Assembly (NCBI RefSeq): GCF_000761545.1
Contig: NZ_JPMY01000006.1
Location: forward strand, 243,435-307,434
Direction of reading: 5' to 3'
Length of the DNA stretch: 64,000 nt
From: Pseudomonas sp. ML96
Lineage (GTDB): Bacteria; Pseudomonadota; Gammaproteobacteria; Pseudomonadales; Pseudomonadaceae
Shown in pieces: positions 28,883-40,863 of this stretch. A program made the translations under genes and the position numbers. Every line of letters starts with the position of its first letter. The stretch's first letter is position 1. Below the pieces are notes generated by a model. That model saw only the letters and a program-made list of their open reading frames with translations, did not search any database and was not told where the DNA came from.

Positions 28883-29867
28883 GTGCGGCGGCCATCTGGT
28901 AGGCAGTCTCCAGGGCGACCTGCAGGCTGCCGCTATCGATCTTGCCGCTGCCGGCCAGGTCCAAGGCGGTGCCGTGGTCGACCGAGGTGCGGATGATTGG
29001 CAGGCCCAGGGTGACATTCACCGCCGCGCCGAAGCCTTTGTACTTGAGCACCGGCAGGCCCTGGTCGTGGTACATGGCCAGCACCGCGTCACAGTGCTCG
29101 AGGTGCTTGGGGGTGAACAGGGTGTCGGCCGGCTGCGGGCCGATCAGATTCAGGCCTTCACCGCGAAGCAGTTCCAGGGTCGGCTCGATCACTTCGATCT
29201 CTTCGCGCCCAAGGTGACCGCCTTCGCCCGCGTGCGGGTTGAGGCCGCAGACCAGGATGCGCGGTTTGGCGATACCGAATTTTTTCACCAGGTCCGTGTG
29301 CAGGATGCGGGTGACCCGTGCCAGGCGCTCGGCAGTGATGGCGGCAGCGACGTCCTTGAGCGGCAGGTGGGTGGTTACCAGGGCCACGCGCAGGCCGCGA
29401 GTGGCGAGCATCATCACCACCTGCTCGGTGCTGGTCAGCTCGGCGAGGAATTCGGTGTGGCCAGAGAAGGGGATGCCGGCTTCGTTGATCACACCCTTGT
29501 GCACCGGCGCGGTGATCATCCCGGCGAAGCTGCCATTGATGCAGCCCTGGCCGGCGCGGGTTAGGGTCTCCAGCACATAGGCGGCGTTGCTCTGGTCCAG
29601 CTGCCCCGGGCTGACCGTAGCGGCCAGCGGGGTGTCCCAGACATACAGGTTGCCAGCTGCGGCAGGCGCCGTTGGCCAATGGCCCGGGCCTACTTCGTGC
29701 AGCTCGATGTTTATACCGAGTTGCGTGGCGCGTGTGGCCAGTAAGTCGCGGCTGGCGATGGCTACCAGCGCTTCGGGCTGGGCTTCGCGGGCCAGCAGCA
29801 GGCACAAGTCGGGACCGATGCCGGCTGGCTCGCCGGGCGTCAGGGCAAACAGGCGGGGAGTGGTCAT
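28872..29867 (-). CDS. pdxA: 4-hydroxythreonine-4-phosphate dehydrogenase PdxA
   Basis: Vitamin B6 synthesis: oxidises 4-phosphohydroxy-L-threonine before ring closure by PdxJ. 331 residues: [13 protein letters not shown], the metal ligand GHTEFLAEL, then [14 protein letters not shown] and [17 protein letters not shown] terminator separates it from surA upstream, so it probably has its own promoter, and rsmA follows 79 bases later. Confidence 0.96.
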   Translation of the reverse strand: MTTPRLFALTPGEPAGIGPDLCLLLAREAQPEALVAIASRDLLATRATQLGINIELHEVGPGHWPTAPAAAGNLYVWDTPLAATVSPGQLDQSNAAYVLETLTRAGQGCINGSFAGMITAPVHKGVINEAGIPFSGHTEFLAELTSTEQVVMMLATRGLRVALVTTHLPLKDVAAAITAERLARVTRILHTDLVKKFGIAKPRILVCGLNPHAGEGGHLGREEIEVIEPTLELLRGEGLNLIGPQPADTLFTPKHLEHCDAVLAMYHDQGLPVLKYKGFGAAVNVTLGLPIIRTSVDHGTALDLAGSGKIDSGSLQVALETAYQMAAARQA

Positions 29868-29911
29868 GATCTGCTTCGTCGAGGTGCTGAGGAATCTATT
29901 CTACGCCCAAG

Positions 29912-29936
29912 AAAAAGCCCGGCGGTGCCGGGCTTT
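29912..29936 (-). terminator. Intrinsic terminator after surA
   Basis: AAAGCCCGGC and GCCGGGCTTT pair around 3 bases, followed on the minus strand by a TTTTTC run, 18 bases after the surA stop. It insulates surA-lptD from pdxA. Confidence 0.85.
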
Positions 29937-29953
29937 CGTGACGCTGCGTGCTG

Positions 29954-31252
29954 TCAGAGCTTGATCTCGACGTAGGCTTCGTCGCGGATCTGGCGCAGCC
30001 AGGCCTGCAGTTCTTCGTCGTACTTGCGATTGCGCAGGACAGTCATGGCCTGCTGCTCACGGTACTGCGCACTGCTGTCGGTGGCGCGGCGGCCCATGAC
30101 TTCCAGAACATGCCAGCCGTAGGGGCTGCGGAACGGCTCGGACAGCTTGCCGCTCGGGGTCTTGGCCATCACGTCGCGGAACTCGGGCACCAGGCTGTTG
30201 GGGTCGATCCAGTTCAGGTCGCCACCGTTGAGGGCCGAGCCTGGGTCTTCGGAGAAGCTCTTGGCCAGGGTCGCGAAGTCTTCGCCGGCGACGATGCGCT
30301 CGTACAGACGCTGCACCAGGCGGCGGGTTTCTTCTTCGCTGCGCACTTCGTTCGGCTTGATCAGGATGTGGCGCACATGCACTTCGTCGCGCACCAGGGT
30401 ATCGCCGCCGCGCTTCTCCAGCAGCTTGACGATCATGAAACCGCCCGGGGTGCGGACAGGCTCGGTGATCTCGCCAACGGACAGCGCGCGAATCATCTCG
30501 ACGAACGCCGGCGGCAGCTGGGCGGCCTTGCGCCAGCCGATCTCGCCGCCTTCCAGGGCATTCTCGCTGGCGGAACTGGACATCGCGGTTTGCGCGAAGT
30601 CGGCACCGCCACGCAGGCTGTCATAGACCTGCGAGGTCTTTTGCGCTGCGGCGCGGATCTCGTCCGGCGAGGCGGCTTCCGGCACCGGGATCAGGATGTT
30701 GGCCAGGCGGTATTCTTCCGAGAGCTGCATCTGGCCCATTTCGGAGGCGAGGAAGTTCTGCACTTCCTGGTCGGTGACCTGAATGCGCTCGGCGACACGG
30801 CGCTGACGTACGCGACTGATGACCATCTCGCGACGGATTTGCTCGCGAGCTTCTTCATAGGACAGGCCGTCGCGGGCCAGGGCTGCACGGAACTGGTCCA
30901 GGCTCAGGTTGTTGCGCTCGGCAATGCTGCCCATGGCCTGGTTCAGTTCTTCGTCGGTGATGCGGATGCCCGAGCGATCACCGATCTGCAGCTGCAGGTT
31001 CTCGACGATCAGGCGTTCCAGCACCTGCTGCTGCAGGACGTCCTGCGGCGGCAGCTGACCGCCACGCTTGCCGATGGTCTGTTCGACCTCGTGCAGGCGC
31101 TGATCCAGCTGGCTGTACATGATCACGTCGTTGTCGACGATGGCGACCACGCGATCGAGGGATTGAAACTGCGCCTGGGCGCCGGATGCGAGGAGTACTG
31201 CACCCAGCAGGAGCGGGCGCAGGCAATCAGAAAGCTTGTTCTTCACGTTCAC
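29954..31252 (-). CDS. surA: Periplasmic chaperone and peptidyl-prolyl isomerase SurA
   Basis: Escorts outer-membrane proteins such as LptD through the periplasm. About 432 residues: signal peptide ([18 protein letters not shown]), N-terminal chaperone domain starting [20 protein letters not shown], and two parvulin domains (around [13 protein letters not shown] and [11 protein letters not shown]). I chose GTG 31252 because AAGG lies 5 bases upstream; GTG 31246 is an alternative. The start lies inside the 3' end of lptD (26-base overlap), so translation is probably coupled to that of its client. Confidence 0.94.
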   Translation of the reverse strand: MNVKNKLSDCLRPLLLGAVLLASGAQAQFQSLDRVVAIVDNDVIMYSQLDQRLHEVEQTIGKRGGQLPPQDVLQQQVLERLIVENLQLQIGDRSGIRITDEELNQAMGSIAERNNLSLDQFRAALARDGLSYEEAREQIRREMVISRVRQRRVAERIQVTDQEVQNFLASEMGQMQLSEEYRLANILIPVPEAASPDEIRAAAQKTSQVYDSLRGGADFAQTAMSSSASENALEGGEIGWRKAAQLPPAFVEMIRALSVGEITEPVRTPGGFMIVKLLEKRGGDTLVRDEVHVRHILIKPNEVRSEEETRRLVQRLYERIVAGEDFATLAKSFSEDPGSALNGGDLNWIDPNSLVPEFRDVMAKTPSGKLSEPFRSPYGWHVLEVMGRRATDSSAQYREQQAMTVLRNRKYDEELQAWLRQIRDEAYVEIKL

Positions 31253-33986
31253 GGTAACCTTGAATGCCTTGCTCGAGGAAGCCCTCGGTCTTTCCACCCA
31301 GCACATTGCCGAGGCCTTTGAGGACGATCTGCAGGAAGATGCCGCGATCCGCCTCTTCGTTGAGGTCCGGGTTGAGGCTGGTCTCGTCGTAGTCGATCCA
31401 GTAGCGGTTGATCAGGCGCAGCTTCCAGCAGCAGCTGTCGTATTCGAAGCCACCGAAGGCCTCGAGGGTGCGATTACGTGCGTAGTCGCGCTGCCAGCGG
31501 GCGATCACGTTCCACTGCGGCACCATCGGCCAGATGACCGAGAAGTCGTGCTGCTGGATCTTGTAGTAGTCCTTGATGAAGTTGGCTTGGCCTTCGGTGC
31601 CGAAGTCGCTGCCATAGGTCCAGGTACCGCTGGCCTGATCGTAACGCATGGTGTCGTTGCGGTAGCGATAGCCGGCATTGATCACCTTGTTCGGATTATC
31701 TTCCGGCTGATAGTGGAACATCAGGCTGCCGGAGCGGGTGGTATGGGTTTCACCATCCCAGTTGAAGTCCGAGGTAACACGCCAGTCGCGGTTGAAGCGG
31801 TACATGTATTCCAGTGCGTACGGCGACAGGTCGGATTGAGCATCATCGCGGGTGCGATAGTCGATGCCCGGCATCTGCACTTTGCGGTCGGCAAAGTAGA
31901 TGGCTTGGCCGAGGCTGAAGCGCTGACGTTCAAAGCCGTTGTCCTCGATCCAGCGGTTAGTTACGCCCAGCGACAGCTTGTTTTCGTCGCCAATGCGGTC
32001 GCGGCCGCTGAAGCGGTTGTCGCGCCAAAGCGAGGCATAGCTAAAGGTGTTTTCACCTGTATCGAAGACCGGGATATCGTCCTGATCCTCTTCGGGTACA
32101 TAAAGATAGTAAGCGCGCGGCTCCAGGGTCTGGCGGTAGTTGGTGCCAAACCACTGGGTGTTGCGATCGAAGTAAAGTCCGCTATCGATACTTGCGATAG
32201 GGACACTACGGTCTGGGGAGTCCTCAAAGTCACCACCGACTTGAGCCTTGCCGCGGGAGTCGAGGTCGAGATCGTATTGGGTATAAGCGTATTTGAGGCT
32301 CGGTTTGATGAAGCCCCAGGTCCAATCCAGAGGCAGGCTCATGCCTGGCTCGAGATGGATGCGATCACCATTGGCACGTGCGATACCGGTTACGAAATTG
32401 TCATACCAGGGTTCGACGGTACCGTCCTCTCGGACGAAATTGCCATTACGCAGGTTGCGATCAAAACTTACGTACTCGGTGCCGTAGAAGAAGTTCAGGC
32501 CACCCGGCTGGTACGGCAGGATGCCATCCAGAGTCAGCTGCGGCAGGCGCTCGTATGGGGTTACATCAACGACGCTGGTGGCCTCATAGGCGTGGGCGTT
32601 TAGACGTGCGGTGAAGCTGTCGCCTCGCCAGGTCAGAGTGCCGCGTTGATTGAGGAAGTCAGGGGTCTGTAGGCCTTCCAGATCGCTGTCGAGATCTTGG
32701 AAGTAGTAGGGGTCGCTGATATCGGTGTAGTCGACCTCGGCCAGCAGGCGCTCATCCAGGCCGCCTTTGTGCTGCCAGTTGTACATCCAGCGCTGATCTT
32801 CGTAGTTGGACTGCAGTTTGCGCTCGTCTTCCTGGTCGTCCAGCCATGCGCCACCGACTTGGCCTTCGCTGCCCTTGGTCAGGTAGCGGAACTCGCCTTC
32901 CATGAGCAGGCCGCGTTTGGCCATGTAGGTCGGGTAGAGGGTGGCGTCGTAGTTGGGCGCGAGGTTGAAGTAGTACGGCGTCGACAGCGAGAAGCCGGTA
33001 TCGCTGGAGGTGCTGATGCCCGGAGCGAGGAAGCCGGACTGACGGCGATCGTCGATCGGGAAGTAGATGTAGGGGGTGTAGAAGACCGGAATGTCTTTCA
33101 CCCGCAGGGTCACGTTGGTCGCGGTGCCGAAGCCGGTCGCCGGGTCCAGCTTGACGTTGTTGCCTTTCAGCTGCCAGGCGTTGCTGCCGGGTTCGCAGCG
33201 GGTGTAGGTGCCGTCTTTCAGGCGAACGACAGCGCTTTCCTCGCGCTTGGCGTACAGCGCGCTACCACGGGCATGGCCCTTGTGGATCACGTACTCGGCG
33301 TTCTCGACCTTGGCCTCGCCGTTGTCCAGCTGGATCTCGGCGCGATCGCCAACGACCAGCATGCCGTTGTCGCGGATGCGCACGTTGCCTTTCAGCTCGC
33401 CGACGTTGTCGGCCTGGTGCAGGCTGGCCTCGTCGGCCTCGATCTGCATGCTCGACTGACGCAGGACCACGTCGCCGGCCAGGGTGGCAGTCTCTTTTTC
33501 CTGCTCGTAGCGCGAGGCCTTGGCGGAGACGAACATCGGCGCTTCATCCAGCGGCGTGTTGTCGCTCATGCCCGGGCGGATCGGCTCGACGTAGGAGCCC
33601 TCGCAATAGGGACCGACCTCGGCCAGCTGCGCGGCAGTCAACTTCTCGCGCGGGACCCAGTCCAAGTGGCTGTAGTCGGCACTGCGGCTGCTCAGGCCAC
33701 GGCCTTCGCTTTCGGTAACCAGTACGGGTTGGGGCCCGCCGTCGCTCGATTGAGCGGTACTGCCTTCGGCTACGGCGCTGACGGCCGACGCCGTATGCTG
33801 TGGGCGCGGTAGCGCGGCAGCAGCATTGGCTTTCGGTGCACAGGACCAGCCGCCAGTGGCGGAGGCGGAGCAGTCGTACTGCTCGGCAGCAACGACGAAG
33901 GACGAGGCCAGGGGTTGCAGAGCCAGCAGGCCGCCGGTCACCAGCAACGGGAATTTCTTACGGAACAGCGGGAGGTTTACTGCCAT
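31227..33986 (-). CDS. lptD: LPS-assembly outer-membrane protein LptD
   Basis: Outer-membrane barrel that with LptE inserts LPS in the outer leaflet. 919 residues: signal region [21 protein letters not shown], a Pseudomonas-type N-terminal insert, the LptA-like beta-jellyroll ([20 protein letters not shown] and [15 protein letters not shown]), then the large barrel with [15 protein letters not shown]. Cysteines for the inter-domain disulfides are present: one at YDCSAS near the N-terminus and the CC pair at DSCCWKLRL near the C-terminus. Start at ATG 33986 gives the lysine-rich signal start. Middle barrel part is visibly poorer in GC than its flanks. Confidence 0.97.
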   Translation of the reverse strand: MAVNLPLFRKKFPLLVTGGLLALQPLASSFVVAAEQYDCSASATGGWSCAPKANAAAALPRPQHTASAVSAVAEGSTAQSSDGGPQPVLVTESEGRGLSSRSADYSHLDWVPREKLTAAQLAEVGPYCEGSYVEPIRPGMSDNTPLDEAPMFVSAKASRYEQEKETATLAGDVVLRQSSMQIEADEASLHQADNVGELKGNVRIRDNGMLVVGDRAEIQLDNGEAKVENAEYVIHKGHARGSALYAKREESAVVRLKDGTYTRCEPGSNAWQLKGNNVKLDPATGFGTATNVTLRVKDIPVFYTPYIYFPIDDRRQSGFLAPGISTSSDTGFSLSTPYYFNLAPNYDATLYPTYMAKRGLLMEGEFRYLTKGSEGQVGGAWLDDQEDERKLQSNYEDQRWMYNWQHKGGLDERLLAEVDYTDISDPYYFQDLDSDLEGLQTPDFLNQRGTLTWRGDSFTARLNAHAYEATSVVDVTPYERLPQLTLDGILPYQPGGLNFFYGTEYVSFDRNLRNGNFVREDGTVEPWYDNFVTGIARANGDRIHLEPGMSLPLDWTWGFIKPSLKYAYTQYDLDLDSRGKAQVGGDFEDSPDRSVPIASIDSGLYFDRNTQWFGTNYRQTLEPRAYYLYVPEEDQDDIPVFDTGENTFSYASLWRDNRFSGRDRIGDENKLSLGVTNRWIEDNGFERQRFSLGQAIYFADRKVQMPGIDYRTRDDAQSDLSPYALEYMYRFNRDWRVTSDFNWDGETHTTRSGSLMFHYQPEDNPNKVINAGYRYRNDTMRYDQASGTWTYGSDFGTEGQANFIKDYYKIQQHDFSVIWPMVPQWNVIARWQRDYARNRTLEAFGGFEYDSCCWKLRLINRYWIDYDETSLNPDLNEEADRGIFLQIVLKGLGNVLGGKTEGFLEQGIQGYREREEQAF

Positions 33987-34113
33987 CTTGTTAGTCCGGG
34001 CTTCCTGCGCGCCTTCGACCCGCGGGGGCCGCACGCCTCTCGATGGGCTGAAAAAGATGCTGGATAATAAAGCATGACCCGCGCAACGGCTAGCGCCGTC
34101 GGAGACCCCTGTA

Positions 34114-35807
<1,694 letters not shown>

Positions 35808-35808
35808 G

Positions 35809-36582
35809 ATGCTCTGGCCAGCGACTCTGATCGGCGCCGCTGCGGGGCTGGCGCTGGCCAGCATCCCCGGCGCGCTGCTCGGCGGCCTGCTCGGTCAGGT
35901 GCTGGATCGGCGCCTGCGCATACAGTCCCTCGATCACCTGCGTGAGCTGCTCGGGCGCAAGCGTCCGCCTCTGGACGACGAGGACCTGCTGTTCATGCTG
36001 GTCGGGCGTCTGGCCAAGAGTGAAGGGCGGGTGCTCGACAGCCATATCCAGGTGGCGCGCAACGAGATGCAGCGCCTGGCCCTGGATGAGCCGTCGCGGC
36101 GCCGCGCCATGCAGGCCTTCAATCGCGGCAAGCTGATCGAGGACAAGGAACTACGCGAGCCGTTGCGCGCGCTGCACCATCGTCCGGAGCGCAGCGAGGC
36201 GTTGTTGCGCACCTGCTGGCGCATGGCTTGGGCCGATGGCCGGGTCAGCGAGGCGGAGGCGCAGCTGATTCGCCAGTGGGGCATCTGGCTGGGCTGGCGG
36301 CGCGAGGCGCTGGACGCCCTGGCCACCGAGTACGAGCCGACGCGGCGGATGCCGGAGGTGAAGTCCAGCGACTACCAGGCGGCTCTACGTCTGCTCGGCG
36401 TGCAGGCGGACACCGATCCGGCGGCGATCAAGCGCGCCTATCGCCGTCTGCTCAGTCGCCACCACCCGGACAAGCTGGCCGGCAGCGGCGCCACACCGGC
36501 CCAGCTACGCAGCGCGACCGACAAGACCCGCGAGCTGCAGGTCGCCTACGACCTGGTGCGCCAGCGCCGTGGTTTCCGCTAG
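35809..36582 (+). CDS. DjlA-like membrane-anchored J-domain co-chaperone
   Basis: 257 residues: an N-terminal glycine-rich membrane helix (TLIGAAAGLALASIPGALLGGLLG), a TerB-like helical domain in the middle (FMLVGRLAKSEGRV and RMAWADGRVSEAEAQLI), and a C-terminal DnaJ domain with the intact HPD motif (RLLSRHHPDKLAG). It should stimulate DnaK at the inner membrane, like E. coli DjlA. It starts 1 base after the murU stop and is probably co-transcribed with amgK-murU. Confidence 0.9.
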   Translation: MLWPATLIGAAAGLALASIPGALLGGLLGQVLDRRLRIQSLDHLRELLGRKRPPLDDEDLLFMLVGRLAKSEGRVLDSHIQVARNEMQRLALDEPSRRRAMQAFNRGKLIEDKELREPLRALHHRPERSEALLRTCWRMAWADGRVSEAEAQLIRQWGIWLGWRREALDALATEYEPTRRMPEVKSSDYQAALRLLGVQADTDPAAIKRAYRRLLSRHHPDKLAGSGATPAQLRSATDKTRELQVAYDLVRQRRGFR

Positions 36583-36588
36583 CGCGTC

Positions 36589-37569
36589 TTACTGCTTGTC
36601 CAGCCAGCCGCGCACGCGGCGGAACAGCTGTTCCTGCTCGGCGTCCAGGTTGCCCGGCAAGGCTTTCAGGGCGATCTGCGTGTAGCCGTCGTGACCCAGG
36701 CGCTTGCTGGCCTGTTTGCGCCGCACCGCGTTGCCGCGGTCGGCGGCCAGGTCCTTGTAGAAGAAGTCGCCGGTGGCCAGCTTGAGGCCGGGGATCAGTT
36801 CCTCCAGCGGCGGCGTCTGTCCCGGTGGCAGCTGTGGCGCGACGGCCACCAGTTGTTTGATCGCCTCAGGCTTGCGCTCCTTGAGATACAGCGCGGCCCA
36901 GTAGGCGCCGTCACCATGACCGAGCAGCACGATGTTCTTGGCGTCTTGCTGTTCGGCGAAGGCGATGCCGGCCTGGATGCGCGCGAAGATGCGCTCGGCT
37001 GGATCGACCGGGGGAACTGCTGGCGTCGCTGGCTCGCTGGCCGCTGGCGTCTCGCCCGGGGCGCCGGTGGTCGCGCCTGCGCTGGCTGGATCGGCCGCCG
37101 GCTCCTTCGCCGCGTCCACCGTCACCGGCTCGGGGGCGCGTGGCAGCACGGCCTCCGGTAATGGCGCGGCCTTGCTGTCCGGCAGGCTGATGCTCAGGGT
37201 GCTCCATTCGACATCGGGCAGCTTGAGGCGCAGCGGCTTGATCGCCTGCGGCCAGTCGGCGCTCTCGTCGGCGCCAGGCACCAGGATCACCAGGCCCTTG
37301 GCCTCGGGCACGTTGGCCGGTTTCCACAGGGCGAGGAATTTCTCCTCGCCGGCCTGCAGCATCTGCTGTTCGTCCTTGGGCAGCTGGCGCTCCAGGCCTG
37401 CGGCGCTGTCCTGGCTGCGCTCCTCCAGCGCTTGGCGCGGCGCCTGTTCGGCGGGAGCGGCTTCGCCACTGGCGGGTTTGTCTGCGGCGGGGGCTTGCTC
37501 CTCGGCCCAGGCGAGCGGGGTGAGGATCAGGCACAGGGTCAGGAGTGTCGGCAGGACTGGACGGCGCAT
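36589..37569 (-). CDS. Secreted DUF3530 (alpha/beta-hydrolase-like) protein
   Basis: 326 residues with a Sec signal peptide (LPTLLTLCLILTPLAWAEE), an Ala/Pro/Glu-rich N-terminal linker, and a hydrolase-like core (GLVILVPGADESADWP and the nucleophile-elbow-like NIVLLGHGDGAYWAAL with G-H-G-D-G instead of the usual GxSxG). A second proline/alanine-rich insert lies in the middle (about residues 150-185). The missing serine at the elbow makes an active hydrolase doubtful. Function unknown; matches the DUF3530 family found at this place in pseudomonads. Confidence 0.8.
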   Translation of the reverse strand: MRRPVLPTLLTLCLILTPLAWAEEQAPAADKPASGEAAPAEQAPRQALEERSQDSAAGLERQLPKDEQQMLQAGEEKFLALWKPANVPEAKGLVILVPGADESADWPQAIKPLRLKLPDVEWSTLSISLPDSKAAPLPEAVLPRAPEPVTVDAAKEPAADPASAGATTGAPGETPAASEPATPAVPPVDPAERIFARIQAGIAFAEQQDAKNIVLLGHGDGAYWAALYLKERKPEAIKQLVAVAPQLPPGQTPPLEELIPGLKLATGDFFYKDLAADRGNAVRRKQASKRLGHDGYTQIALKALPGNLDAEQEQLFRRVRGWLDKQ

Positions 37570-37649
37570 CTCAGCACTTCATATGGGTGGCGGTTTCTGC
37601 AGCCTAAGCGCTTCGCCACGGTTTGTCAGGTAAGGTAAGGGCAGTGTTC

Positions 37650-40046
37650 ATGCTGTGGAGCTGGGGTGTGCGCAGGCTCGGACTGTTGCTTTCATTGTGG
37701 CTGCTGTGGCCCCTGGCGAGCTGGGCGGCCGGGCTGGATGCGGCTCAGCGCGCCTGGCTGGCCGAGCACCCGCGGCTGCGCGTGGGCGTGGTGCTGCAGG
37801 CGCCCTATGCCGAGTTCCAGCATCGCCAGCAGCGCCTTGGTGGGCTCAATGTCGAGCTGACCGAGGCGCTGGCCAAGACCCTCGGCGTCGAGCTGAGCTG
37901 GCTCGGTTTCGCCGATCAGGCCGAGCTGGACCAGGCGCTGCGTGGCGGCCGTGTCGACTTCGCCCCCGGCCTGACCCAGACCCCCGCCGGCCTGCGCCTA
38001 TGGCAGTTCTCCGATCCTTACCTGCGCATCCCGCACCTGCTAGTCGGCGAGCGCCTCGGCGAGGTCGGAGTCGAGCTGGAGAACCTCGGCCCGCGCGAGC
38101 CCATCGCCGTGCGCGAGCCCAGTGCGGTGCTCGACTACCTGCGCGGCAACTACTTCAACCTGCACCTGCGCCCCCAGACTACCGACCGCGATGCCCTGCG
38201 CGCGGTGCTGGAGCAGCGGGCGCGCTACGCCGCCGTGGACCAGGCGCAACTCAGCCGCCTTAGCCAGGAGCGCGAGTTCGCCGCCCTCGCCGTGGTCGCC
38301 GACGTTGGCCTGCCGCAACTGCTGCGTTTCGGCAGCCGGCGCGACTGGCCAGAGTTAGCCGGCATCCTCGACGCCGGTCTGCGCGAGCTGCCGGCCGAGC
38401 GCATGGAACAGTTGCAGCAGCGCTGGCTGACGGCGAAGAAACCGAGCCTGGGCGAGTCGCCGCAGTTCTGGCGCAACCTGAGCATCCTGCTCGGCCTGTT
38501 GCTGCTGATCAGTCTGCTATTGCTGGTGCTGGTGCGCCGGCAGCGCGGGCGTCTGGAAAAGCGCCTGCTGGCAGTGCGGCATACCCTGAGCCAACGCGAG
38601 GTGGCCGAGGAGGCGCTGCGCCTGGCGCAGTTCTCCCTCGACCACAGCACGGTCGGCATCCTCTGGGTCAACTGGGACAGCCGCGTGCGCTACGCCAACC
38701 AGGCGGTGGCCGAGATGCTCGGCTACGCCGCGCCGGCGATGGTCGACCAGCCCCTGCAGGTGTTCGAACCCAACCTGGGCATGGATCGCTGGCTCAACTT
38801 GTGGAAGCGCGTGCGCCAGCAGGAAGAGGGCGCGCTGAATTTCGAGAGCAACTGCCGGCGCGCCGACGGCAGCTGGATGCCGGCCGACGTGACCCTGGGC
38901 TTCCTGCGCTTTCGCGAGGCCGAGTACCTGGTGGTCTACCTCACCGATGTTACCGAGCGGCGTCGTGCCCGCGCCGCGCTGGAAGAGAGCGAGGCGCGCC
39001 TCAAGGGCATCGCCGGTAACGTGCCGGGCCTGGTGTTCCGCCTGGAACGCCCGGTGGCCGGCGCGCCGGTGGACTTCGCCTTTATCAGCGAGGGCAGCGA
39101 GCAGCTGGTCGGCTATCCGCCAGCGACCATCATGGCGGTGGACTTCGGCATCCGCAGCCTGGTCCATCCGCAGGATCGCGCCGCCTACCACGCGACCCAG
39201 GACGCTGCCATCGAGGCCGCCAGCGACTGGCAGTGGCAGGGCCGCATCCTCACTCGCGCCGGCCGCGTGCGCTGGGCCGACATCAAAGCCAGCGCCCGCC
39301 AGCTCAGCGCCGAGCACGTGGTGTGGGACGGCGTGGTGTGGGACATCAGCGACAACAAGGCCATCGAGCTGGAACTGGCCGACTCGCGCTCGCAGCTGCG
39401 CGAACTGTCGGCGCACCTGGAGAGCGTGCGCGAGGAAGAGAAGGCGCGCATCGCCCGCGAGGTGCACGACGAGCTGGGCCAGGTGCTGACCGTGCTCAAG
39501 CTGGAGACCTCAATGTGCGAGCTGGCCTACGCCGGTCTCGACCCCGGCCTGCAGGCGCGACTGGACAGCATGAAGAAGCTGATCGCCAACCTGTTCCAGC
39601 TGGTGCGCGACGTGGCCACCGCGCTGCGCCCGCCGATCCTCGACGCCGGCATCGCCTCGGCCATCGAGTGGCAGGCGCGGCGTTTCGAGGCGCGCAGTGG
39701 CATCGCCTGTCTGGTGCAGGTGCCCGAGCAGCTGCCGGCGCTGTCCGATGCCAAGGCCATCGGCCTGTTCCGCGTGCTGCAGGAGGCGCTGACCAATGTG
39801 CTGCGGCATGCTCAGGCACACACGGTAGAGATCACGTTGGACGTGCAGGGTGGCGAGCTGTGCCTGCGCGTGAGTGACGATGGTCGGGGTTTCGAGCCAG
39901 CCGCCCAGCGCGGACAATCCTTCGGTCTGGTCGGCATGCGCGAGCGTGTGCTGATGCTCGGCGGCCATTTGGCGCTGGACAGCACGCCGGGGGAGGGCAC
40001 CACACTGGTGGTGCGAGTTGCACTGGATAGAGAGGTCGTAGCGTGA
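37650..40046 (+). CDS. agtS: Hybrid-input sensor histidine kinase AgtS
   Basis: About 798 residues. Order: signal/anchor region, periplasmic SBP_bac_3-type ligand domain (LDAAQRAWLAEHPRLRVGVV to about residue 265), membrane helix (NLSILLGLLLLISLLLLVLV), two PAS domains, then a HisKA_3 dimerisation helix with the phospho-accepting His in ARIAREVHDELGQV and a HATPase domain (VSDDGRGFEPAAQRG). NarL-type partner agtR overlaps by 4 bases (GTGA). In P. aeruginosa the equivalent pair switches on agtABCD in response to 5-aminovalerate and GABA. ATG 37650 fits AAGGG 8 bases upstream; GTG 37644 is possible. Confidence 0.88.
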   Translation: MLWSWGVRRLGLLLSLWLLWPLASWAAGLDAAQRAWLAEHPRLRVGVVLQAPYAEFQHRQQRLGGLNVELTEALAKTLGVELSWLGFADQAELDQALRGGRVDFAPGLTQTPAGLRLWQFSDPYLRIPHLLVGERLGEVGVELENLGPREPIAVREPSAVLDYLRGNYFNLHLRPQTTDRDALRAVLEQRARYAAVDQAQLSRLSQEREFAALAVVADVGLPQLLRFGSRRDWPELAGILDAGLRELPAERMEQLQQRWLTAKKPSLGESPQFWRNLSILLGLLLLISLLLLVLVRRQRGRLEKRLLAVRHTLSQREVAEEALRLAQFSLDHSTVGILWVNWDSRVRYANQAVAEMLGYAAPAMVDQPLQVFEPNLGMDRWLNLWKRVRQQEEGALNFESNCRRADGSWMPADVTLGFLRFREAEYLVVYLTDVTERRRARAALEESEARLKGIAGNVPGLVFRLERPVAGAPVDFAFISEGSEQLVGYPPATIMAVDFGIRSLVHPQDRAAYHATQDAAIEAASDWQWQGRILTRAGRVRWADIKASARQLSAEHVVWDGVVWDISDNKAIELELADSRSQLRELSAHLESVREEEKARIAREVHDELGQVLTVLKLETSMCELAYAGLDPGLQARLDSMKKLIANLFQLVRDVATALRPPILDAGIASAIEWQARRFEARSGIACLVQVPEQLPALSDAKAIGLFRVLQEALTNVLRHAQAHTVEITLDVQGGELCLRVSDDGRGFEPAAQRGQSFGLVGMRERVLMLGGHLALDSTPGEGTTLVVRVALDREVVA

Positions 40047-40672
40047 TTCGAGTTCTGGTGGCCGAAGACCACACCATCGTCCGCGAGGGCATCAAACAAC
40101 TGATCGGCCTGGCCAAGGATCTCACGGTGGTCGGCGAGGCCTGCAATGGCGAGCAACTGCTGGAGACCCTGCGCAACACGCCCTGCGAGGTGGTGCTGCT
40201 GGATATCTCCATGCCCGGTGTCAACGGCCTGGAGGCTATTCCACGCATCCGCGCGCTGGACGAGCCGCCGGCGGTGCTGGTGCTGTCCATGCATGACGAG
40301 GCGCAGATGGCTGCCCGCGCGCTGAAGATCGGCGCCGCCGGCTACGCCACCAAGGACAGTGACCCGGCGCTGCTGCTCACCGCCATCCGCAAGGTCGCCG
40401 CCGGTGGTCGCTACATCGATCCGGAGCTGGCCGACCGCATGGTCTTCGAGGTCGGCCTGACCGACTCGCGGCCGCCGCATGCGCTGCTCTCCGAGCGCGA
40501 GTTCTCGGTGTTCGAACGCCTGGTGCGCGGCGATGGGGTCAACGAGATCGCCCAGCAGCTGTCGGTCAGCAGCAAGACCATCAGCACCCACAAGGCGCGC
40601 CTGATGCAGAAGCTCAACCTGCACTCGGTGGCTGACCTGGTGAAGTACGCCGTGGAGCACAAGTTGTTGTAG
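40043..40672 (+). CDS. agtR: NarL/LuxR-type response regulator AgtR
   Basis: 209 residues. Receiver domain with acidic pocket (VAEDH) and phospho-acceptor Asp54 in VVLLDISMPGVNG, conserved lysine in YATKDSDP, and C-terminal LuxR helix-turn-helix (LLSEREFSVFERLVRGDGVN and VSSKTISTHKARLMQKL). Starts with GTG overlapping the agtS stop. Expected to bind upstream of agtA, 190 bases downstream of its own stop, where an inverted repeat is present. Confidence 0.92.
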   Translation: MIRVLVAEDHTIVREGIKQLIGLAKDLTVVGEACNGEQLLETLRNTPCEVVLLDISMPGVNGLEAIPRIRALDEPPAVLVLSMHDEAQMAARALKIGAAGYATKDSDPALLLTAIRKVAAGGRYIDPELADRMVFEVGLTDSRPPHALLSEREFSVFERLVRGDGVNEIAQQLSVSSKTISTHKARLMQKLNLHSVADLVKYAVEHKLL

Positions 40673-40740
40673 CTGGCGTAAGGTGGGCAACGCCGCAGGC
40701 TTGTCCACCCACAGGTTGTTCCGATTGTGCTTCCTGTCGT

Positions 40741-40758
40741 TGTAGGGCGATCCCTACA
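40741..40758. promoter_or_regulatory. Inverted repeat TGTAGGG-CGAT-CCCTACA, candidate AgtR site
   Basis: A perfect 7-bp dyad with a 4-base centre lies in the 191-base agtR-agtA gap, centred about 54 bases upstream of a plausible -35 box. Size and symmetry suit a NarL/LuxR-type dimer. Confidence 0.45.
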
Positions 40759-40803
40759 GCGGGTCCTCCGCAAGCCTTATAGCAATCTCTCATACCGCCC
40801 GAT

Positions 40804-40831
40804 TTGCGCCGGCCGCGCGACTTTCTAGTCT
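40804..40831 (+). promoter_or_regulatory. Candidate agtABCD promoter
   Basis: TTGCGC (40804-40809), 16-base spacer and TAGTCT (40826-40831). Both boxes are weak, as expected for an activator-dependent promoter. Confidence 0.35.
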
Positions 40832-40863
40832 TAGTGCACGGCAACAAGAACAAGGGTGTGGTG

